Shown here piece by piece: positions 1-3,758 of a DNA stretch of 6,174 bases (position 1 is its first letter; each line of letters opens with the position of its first letter). This stretch comes from Thermoflexia bacterium (GTDB lineage: Bacteria; Chloroflexota; Anaerolineae; B4-G1; SLSP01): contig JAUWHU010000210.1 of assembly GCA_030605705.1 (NCBI GenBank), positions 1 to 6,174 on the forward strand, in the 5' to 3' direction. The notes beneath the pieces were generated by a model. That model was given only the letters and a program-made list of their open reading frames with translations, searched no databases and was not told the origin of the DNA. Made by a program: the position numbers and the translations under genes.

Positions 1-96
1 CACCAGCAGGACCAAGATGATGAGCAGATGTCCTCTAAGCCGCGCGCGAATGTTCGTGACGCGCACGGCGAGGATTGACCGGGATGCTTCGCTCAT
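1..96 (-). CDS. N-terminus of a membrane protein (partial), probable further signalling component
   Basis: The first 32 codons of a gene that continues past the left window edge. Its ATG at 96 shares four bases (ATGA) with the kinase stop codon, the classic arrangement of a translationally coupled operon partner. The translation starts MSEASRSILAV, has a basic stretch (RVTNIRARLRGH, about residues 12-23), then runs into a hydrophobic segment (LLIILVLLV) that is still going at the edge. A short basic cytoplasmic leader followed by a first membrane helix is the usual beginning of sensor kinases and chemoreceptor-like proteins. AGGA and AGGAGG motifs lie about 12-16 bases upstream inside the kinase gene, rather far for a strong ribosome site, which fits re-initiation by coupled ribosomes. 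Being a second kinase or HAMP-type signalling protein is inference from position and N-terminal character only; no diagnostic domain is visible. Confidence 0.75.
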   Translation of the reverse strand, partial: MSEASRSILAVRVTNIRARLRGHLLIILVLLV

Positions 97-2372
97 GTCT
101 CTGCCATCCTTTCCTCCTGTTCGGTCTCAACCGTCGAGAGAGCGGCTTGCAGTGGTAAAGTGAATGTAAAAGTGGAGCCTCGCCCCACCTGACTTTCCAC
201 CCAGATATGCCCGCCGTGCAACTCTACAAACTCCTTGCTCAACGCCAACCCCAATCCATCGCTGCCCGGGCGAGCGCTGCTGCCCAAGTGGCCGCGTTCA
301 AATCGCTCAAAGATGTGCGCCTGTTCCTCCGGCGTCATACCTATTCCTGTGTCGCTAACGCTGACCTGGACCTCGTGCCCGTTGGCCGACGCGCTCACGG
401 TGATATTCCCCTGCTCGGTAAAACGGGCCGCATTGGTCAGCAAACGTAGCAGCACCTGACGGGTGCGCGCTGCGTCGGCCCACACGAGGGGCAGGTCGGG
501 GGCGATCTCCCGGCGCAATTCGATATCTTTATCGCGCACCAGCGCGCTAAGGGTAGCCATCACGCTCTTGATGATTTCTGCCAGGTTCAGTTCCTGGAAT
601 TGCAGTTCCATCAGACCCGCCTCAATTTGTGAAACGTCCAGCAAGTCATTGATCAAACCCAGCAGGTGCTGGCTATTCGCGTAGATGATCTGGAGATCCC
701 CCCGCTGTTGAGCGTTGATAGCGCCACCGAATCCTTTAAGGAGCAAGGAGGAAAAACCGATGATATTGGTCAGCGGCTCGCGCAGTCCGTGACTCATGTG
801 AGCCAGGAAATTGGAACGGAATTCCTCCGTTTCACGCAAGCGCCGGGCGGTCTCCTTTTCCTTCTCATAGGCTCGCGCGTTCTCCAAAGCGATGGTGATC
901 TGGTTCGCCACATGCTCCAACACTTTGAAGCTATCGTCCGAGATGCCCTCGCGCTCGGTACTCAGGACAGCCAGTACCCCCAACACCCGTTCCCTCATCT
1001 TTAAGGGAATCGCCACCCTGGAAAAAGTTCGCCGGTACCACTCAGAATCTTGCCCCACCTCCCAACGCCGCACCTGGACCTCCACCTTGCGGAGGGCGTC
1101 CCCCATGACCGTCCCGTCATCTTTCCTCACGCACGGGGGCCAGTCAGCGTTCAAAGGGCTGACGGCCTGCAAACAGACTTGTTCGGTGCTCGACTCAACC
1201 AGATAAACGGCCACGGAGGCATACAGGAAACGGTCCCGCATGAGGTCGGCCACGCGCCCCAACAACGCTGTCGGGGCACGGATGGAGGTCACCGCCTGGC
1301 TCACCTCCAGACTGGCCGCCAATTGCAAAGCCCGCTGCTGAATTTGATAGTTGGCCCGCTGGAGCCTCTGTGTGCGTTCCACCACCTTGGCTTCCAGATC
1401 GGCATACAGCGACTTGAGCTCGTCCGCCATTTTGTTAAAAACATAGGTCAAGATGCCGATCTCATCACGAGATGTCACCAGCACGTGCTGATCCAGTTGC
1501 CCCTCGGCCATCTCTAATGCCGCTCCGGTCAGCCGAACTACGGGGCGGGTCACCTGGCGGACCACCAAGGAGGCAATGATGGTGGTCGTCAGGGCCAGGG
1601 CTAAGATCCCCCCAATCAATGTGGCCGCCATACGGTCACTTGACACCATGAGGTCGGCCTGTTCCTGTTCGACCAACACCCCCAGCCCCACAGCCAACAG
1701 CGGCCGGTACGCCCCTACCACCGGCACTCCCTCGTGATTGAGATATGTCCCGGTTCCGGCCTCTCCCGCCGCCGAGGAGACCAGGGCCGGCCCGTTCACC
1801 ATCCCCTCCTCAGAACAAATCATCCCTCGCTGGGTCAGGTAGATATGCCCGGCTTCCCTCAACGGTACATCGGACCGCACGATCTGCTCAAGCACCGAGA
1901 GGGGATAACAAAGCAGCAACGACTCCTCCCCGTGAGGAAACGCTAAAGCGAGCTGTGTCTCAGAGGAAGCACCGGCGGCTTCGCAAATCCCCAGCGACCA
2001 GAGGGGCTGTCCGGCAGCGTCCTGTAGCATCACACCCACCAAATCAGGGTCCCGTTGCTGCAGCGTCTCCCATACAGGCGGAGAAGATATTGCCTCCTCT
2101 CCGACCCCTGACAACAGAATCGCCTCCCGATTTGCCACCCACACTCGTAGCTCTTGAGCCTTCAGCGTGGCAATCACGGCCAGTTTATGGGTTACTTCAT
2201 TTTGAAGGTTCAAACGATTCTGACGTACGGCATACCAACCAACCAGGGCCAGAGGAAAAATAACCAGAATCAAAAAGGTCGTCAGCAGCGTGCGTCCCAA
2301 TCCCCCCCGCATTCCCGTAGTCAGTGTAGCGCGGGAGACTGTTACCTGCTCAACCGCTACTCCGGTTCCCAT
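93..2372 (-). CDS. Membrane sensor histidine kinase (Cache-like sensor, HAMP, GAF, HisKA, HATPase) with atypical H-box
   Basis: A 759-residue inner-membrane kinase expected to autophosphorylate a histidine and pass the phosphate to a receiver protein. Module order by eye: membrane helix 1 about residues 28-49; extracytoplasmic sensor about 50-247, whose first helix (KAQELRVWVANREAILLSG) resembles the start of Cache-type sensors; membrane helix 2 about 249-271; HAMP about 272-322 (TRPVVRLTGAALEMAEGQL, DEIGILTYVFNKM); a coiled-coil linker to about 347; GAF about 350-502; HisKA about 515-590; HATPase about 625-740. The ATP-binding half has N647 (N-box), DTGIG at 674-678, an F-box (IFERF) and the GLGL loop at 706-709. 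The H-box is SHGLREPL: H528 is kept, but H+1 is Gly instead of Glu/Asp and H+4 is Glu instead of Thr/Asn. There is no fused receiver, and two stand-alone receivers sit just upstream. The start overlaps receiver 2 by 16 bases. AGGAGGT abuts the ATG directly, but AGGTGA six bases upstream gives usable spacing. Met21 is a less likely start. The sensed signal is unknown. Confidence 0.93.
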   Translation of the reverse strand: MGTGVAVEQVTVSRATLTTGMRGGLGRTLLTTFLILVIFPLALVGWYAVRQNRLNLQNEVTHKLAVIATLKAQELRVWVANREAILLSGVGEEAISSPPVWETLQQRDPDLVGVMLQDAAGQPLWSLGICEAAGASSETQLALAFPHGEESLLLCYPLSVLEQIVRSDVPLREAGHIYLTQRGMICSEEGMVNGPALVSSAAGEAGTGTYLNHEGVPVVGAYRPLLAVGLGVLVEQEQADLMVSSDRMAATLIGGILALALTTTIIASLVVRQVTRPVVRLTGAALEMAEGQLDQHVLVTSRDEIGILTYVFNKMADELKSLYADLEAKVVERTQRLQRANYQIQQRALQLAASLEVSQAVTSIRAPTALLGRVADLMRDRFLYASVAVYLVESSTEQVCLQAVSPLNADWPPCVRKDDGTVMGDALRKVEVQVRRWEVGQDSEWYRRTFSRVAIPLKMRERVLGVLAVLSTEREGISDDSFKVLEHVANQITIALENARAYEKEKETARRLRETEEFRSNFLAHMSHGLREPLTNIIGFSSLLLKGFGGAINAQQRGDLQIIYANSQHLLGLINDLLDVSQIEAGLMELQFQELNLAEIIKSVMATLSALVRDKDIELRREIAPDLPLVWADAARTRQVLLRLLTNAARFTEQGNITVSASANGHEVQVSVSDTGIGMTPEEQAHIFERFERGHLGSSARPGSDGLGLALSKEFVELHGGHIWVESQVGRGSTFTFTLPLQAALSTVETEQEERMAET

Positions 2373-2776
2373 ACCTCCTCACCTATTAATACACGACGCA
2401 CTTGATCCGGGAAGCGGTCCGGGTCCAGCGGCTTGCCGATAAAACCGTCAAAGCCACTCCTCCGCGCCCGCTGCACATATCCCGGGGACGCGTTGGCAGT
2501 GACCGCCACAATGGGCACTCTCTCAAAACGAGGGTGAGAGCGTAACGAGTCCAGCGATTGGAAACCATCTGCATCGGGGAGCATCAAATCCATCAGGATA
2601 AGGTCTATATCGCCCAAAGTTTCGGCGAATTCCAGCACTTTCCAACCCGAAGCCTTCCATTCGCATTTCTTGACGCCCAAGAAAGCCAGGAGACGCGCCA
2701 TCAGGAGAAAATTGTTAAAATTATCCTCAACGATCAGGATTGTAGCATCTTGAGGGGATACGCCTTGACTTGTCAT
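2357..2776 (-). CDS. Single-domain response regulator (CheY/Spo0F-like receiver), second in operon
   Basis: A 139-residue cytoplasmic protein that is a receiver domain with short tails and no DNA-binding or enzymatic output. The conserved receiver residues are visible: acidic pair E17-D18 (IVEDN), phospho-accepting D63 (LILMDLMLPDADG), T93 (AVTAN) and K115 (IGKPLD). It should accept a phosphoryl group from a histidine kinase and act by protein contact or as a phosphorelay intermediate. The ten residues before the fold and the acidic tail (EEVWEPE) are small extensions. Its ATG overlaps the stop of receiver 1 by four bases (ATGA), and its own end runs 16 bases into the kinase gene, so the three are almost certainly co-translated. 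It is clearly diverged from receiver 1 (K115-P-L-D against K106-P-I-D, different alpha-1 region), so this is not a recent tandem duplication. Its output partner cannot be told from the sequence. Confidence 0.93.
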   Translation of the reverse strand: MTSQGVSPQDATILIVEDNFNNFLLMARLLAFLGVKKCEWKASGWKVLEFAETLGDIDLILMDLMLPDADGFQSLDSLRSHPRFERVPIVAVTANASPGYVQRARRSGFDGFIGKPLDPDRFPDQVRRVLIGEEVWEPE

Positions 2777-3180
2777 GCTACTTTATCCCTCTCTCCGGAA
2801 CGTTGCCCAGCGGCTTTCAGGAATTGCTCGATTTGACGGGGCAAGGCATCTACATCAATCGGCTTGGGAATATAGCCGTTACAGCCGGCCTCCAGGGCTT
2901 TTTCCCGATCACCGTGCATCACATTCGCAGTCATGGCGATGATAGGGATATTTTGCAGGCCAGGAATTTTTCGCAGCTGGCGCGTCAAATCATACCCGTT
3001 AACCTCTGGAAGATTCATATCCATGAGGATAAGGTTGGGTTGCTCTTTCTCGGCCAGTGCGATTCCCGTAGCTCCATCCTCAGCTTCCAGGATTTCGTAA
3101 TCCTCCGCCATGAGAATACGTCGCACCAAAAGGCGATTGTCCGCGTTATCTTCGATATACAAAATCTTCGCACCCATCAT
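2773..3180 (-). CDS. Single-domain response regulator (DivK/CheY-like receiver), first in operon
   Basis: A 135-residue stand-alone receiver domain. Key residues are all present: E10-D11 (YIEDN), phospho-acceptor D54 (LILMDMNLPEVNG), T84 (AMTAN), switch aromatic Y103 and K106 (GYIPKPID). The sequence ILYIEDNADNRLLVRRIL and the PEVNGYDL motif are typical of the DivK-like receivers often found beside hybrid or multi-sensor kinases. No output domain follows; the C-terminus is a short charged tail (GQRSGERDKVA). The start is ATG 3180, because AGAGGGG (3187-3193 on this strand) is spaced six bases from it; a second ATG follows directly and would drop one residue. It is the promoter-proximal gene of the operon, with two extended -10 elements 36-70 bases upstream. 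It probably shares the downstream kinase with receiver 2, and whether the two compete or act in series is not decidable here. Confidence 0.94.
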   Translation of the reverse strand: MMGAKILYIEDNADNRLLVRRILMAEDYEILEAEDGATGIALAEKEQPNLILMDMNLPEVNGYDLTRQLRKIPGLQNIPIIAMTANVMHGDREKALEAGCNGYIPKPIDVDALPRQIEQFLKAAGQRSGERDKVA

Positions 3181-3186
3181 GTAATG

Positions 3187-3193
3187 CCCCTCT
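3187..3193 (-). promoter_or_regulatory. Ribosome binding site of receiver 1
   Basis: Reads AGAGGGG on the minus strand, six bases before ATG 3180. It supports that start over the in-frame ATG immediately after it. Confidence 0.6.
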
Positions 3194-3207
3194 TCTTTGG
3201 CGACCCT

Positions 3208-3248
3208 CTTACCAAATTATAGCACAACGACATCCTTACCAAATTATA
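3208..3248 (-). repeat. 14-bp direct repeat spanning the two -10 elements
   Basis: The 14-mer CTTACCAAATTATA (plus strand) occurs exactly at 3208-3221 and 3235-3248, a 27-bp offset. On the transcribed strand it reads TATAATTTGGTAAG, so identity runs from the -10 hexamer into the initially transcribed region. A related word in opposite orientation, ATTTGGTTAAGG, lies on the plus strand at 3287-3298. Conservation beyond the TATAAT suggests either a duplication that copied a promoter or a protein-binding site (TTTGGTAAG) placed over the transcription start. Confidence 0.7.
3216..3224 (-). promoter_or_regulatory. Proximal extended -10 promoter element of the two-component operon
   Basis: On the minus strand this reads TGCTATAAT, a perfect extended -10 (TGn followed by TATAAT). 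Transcription would start near 3209 and give a leader of about 28 bases to ATG 3180, with the AGAGGGG ribosome site in it. No good -35 is present: the best nearby candidate, TTGGTA at 3237-3242, has a short 15-base spacer. Extended -10 promoters commonly tolerate a weak -35. The element forms one end of a 14-bp direct repeat whose other copy carries a second promoter. Confidence 0.6.
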
Positions 3249-3251
3249 CCA
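3243..3251 (-). promoter_or_regulatory. Distal extended -10 promoter element of the two-component operon
   Basis: Reads TGGTATAAT on the minus strand, again a perfect extended -10, 27 bases upstream of the proximal one. Its start point would fall near 3236. A weak -35 candidate (TTCCCT, 3266-3271) has a 17-base spacer. With the proximal element this predicts two nested transcripts differing by about 27 bases. The two may be alternative start sites, or one may be the functional site and the other part of a duplicated operator. Confidence 0.55.
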
Positions 3252-3322
3252 TAAAAGGCGACAATAGGGAAAGGTCATCTGTAACTATTTGGTTAAGGTT
3301 AGAGAAATATGGCTATCCTAAA

Positions 3323-3392
3323 AGACCTCCGAGATTTTGATGATACACAGCTCGCTTTCCGGGTCAAATTACCGTCAAAACTTAGGAGGTCT
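3323..3392. repeat. 18-bp imperfect inverted repeat, possible palindromic element or mobile-element remnant
   Basis: The left arm 3323-3340 (AGACCTCC, four loop-out bases, TTTTGA) and the right arm 3375-3392 (TCAAAA, four bases, GGAGGTCT) are complementary at 15 of 18 positions, around a 34-base centre. The outer eight and inner six bases pair perfectly. A third AGACCTCC occurs at 3497-3504 inside the neighbouring C/G-rich repeat. No transposase or target-site duplication is evident. It could be a small palindromic repeat, the remnant of a short non-autonomous element, or an RNA hairpin. It carries no U-tract on either side. Confidence 0.5.
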
Positions 3393-3454
3393 GAACGCTT
3401 ACCAACAATTGAACTGTACTGCTATTAAGATTAAAGTCAAATCACCCCAGGGCC

Positions 3455-3564
3455 TTTACCTAACCCCCCGGCCCTCTTCCCTACCAGGGAAGGGGGAGAC
3501 CTCCTCGTAGGGGAAGACCGCTGCTCCCGCTTCCCCCCTCGTAGGGGGGACTGAGGGGGGTCTC
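3455..3564. repeat. C/G-rich structured intergenic repeat with two tight hairpins
   Basis: A strand-asymmetric block with C runs on the left and G runs on the right. Hairpin one is 3472-3482 with 3486-3496, 11 pairs including one G-T, loop ACC. Hairpin two is 3532-3539 with 3543-3550, 8 pairs, loop CGT. The 11-mer CCTCGTAGGGG is repeated exactly at 3503-3513 and 3537-3547. An outer GAGACC (3496-3501) can pair with GGTCTC (3559-3564), enclosing the second half. From general knowledge, blocks of this type (taaccccc, ccctcttccct, agggaaggggga) are dispersed intergenic repeats in Chloroflexota and cyanobacterial genomes. Membership of such a family is inference, since only one copy is visible. 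Confidence 0.55.
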
Positions 3565-3705
3565 ATTTCCCCGCCACCAACACGATTTCCTCCCGGTAGT
3601 CATTTTATCCATCAAATTACGCTTGACGGCCTACTAGAATTGAACACCCCCACTCTCCAGGCCTTCACCGCTTCACAAACCACCACTTGTCCGTCCACAG
3701 CACAG

Positions 3706-3732
3706 AGGGCGGGAGGGGATACCTCCCGCCCT
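3706..3732 (-). terminator. GC-rich hairpin downstream of the molybdenum hydroxylase gene, probable terminator
   Basis: An 11-bp perfect stem, 3706-3716 (AGGGCGGGAGG) with 3722-3732 (CCTCCCGCCCT), closes a 5-base loop and begins 27 bases past the hydroxylase stop codon. Position and strength fit the end of that transcript. There is no T-tract after the stem on either strand, so this is not a textbook intrinsic terminator. It may terminate without a U-tract, block 3' exonucleases, or work with Rho. Confidence 0.55.
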
Positions 3733-3758
3733 GCGTGGATTACACTGATTGGTGAAAA

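Larger units (their letters stand above)
3181..3758. other. 578-base intergenic region between the hydroxylase gene and the signalling operon
   Basis: It contains no convincing gene. From the hydroxylase side it holds a GC-rich hairpin (3706-3732), an unremarkable stretch (3565-3705), the C/G-rich repeat, the inverted repeat, and the double promoter. In 3565-3705 the only thing noted is that TCAAATTAC (3612-3620) and AATTGAAC (3638-3645) also occur, in the same order but with different spacing, at 3364-3372 and 3407-3414. A 39-codon plus-strand frame at 3309-3428 was considered and not accepted. The length and repeat content suggest a breakpoint or insertion-prone spacer between two independent transcription units. 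Confidence 0.7.

Noticed and set aside
1050..1517. Plus-strand frame of 155 codons antisense to the kinase HAMP and GAF regions
   Set aside because: The opposite strand encodes clear HAMP and GAF modules; this frame is a shadow with no supported start or homology.
3309..3428. A 39-codon plus-strand frame (MAILKDLRDF...) in the intergenic region
   Set aside because: It has only a weak upstream purine stretch, no clear promoter, no recognisable motif, and overlaps the inverted repeat that explains much of its sequence. It would merit a second look only if transcribed.
3476..3550. Possible CRISPR-like repeat pair (CCTCGTAGGGG twice, 34 bases apart)
   Set aside because: There are only two 11-bp copies, the C/G-rich composition extends through the spacer, and no cas gene is present. 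Better explained as the internal structure of an intergenic repeat.
3622..3650. TTGACG on the plus strand as a possible -35 box
   Set aside because: No -10-like hexamer occurs at 16-18 bases downstream, and there is no plus-strand gene to drive.
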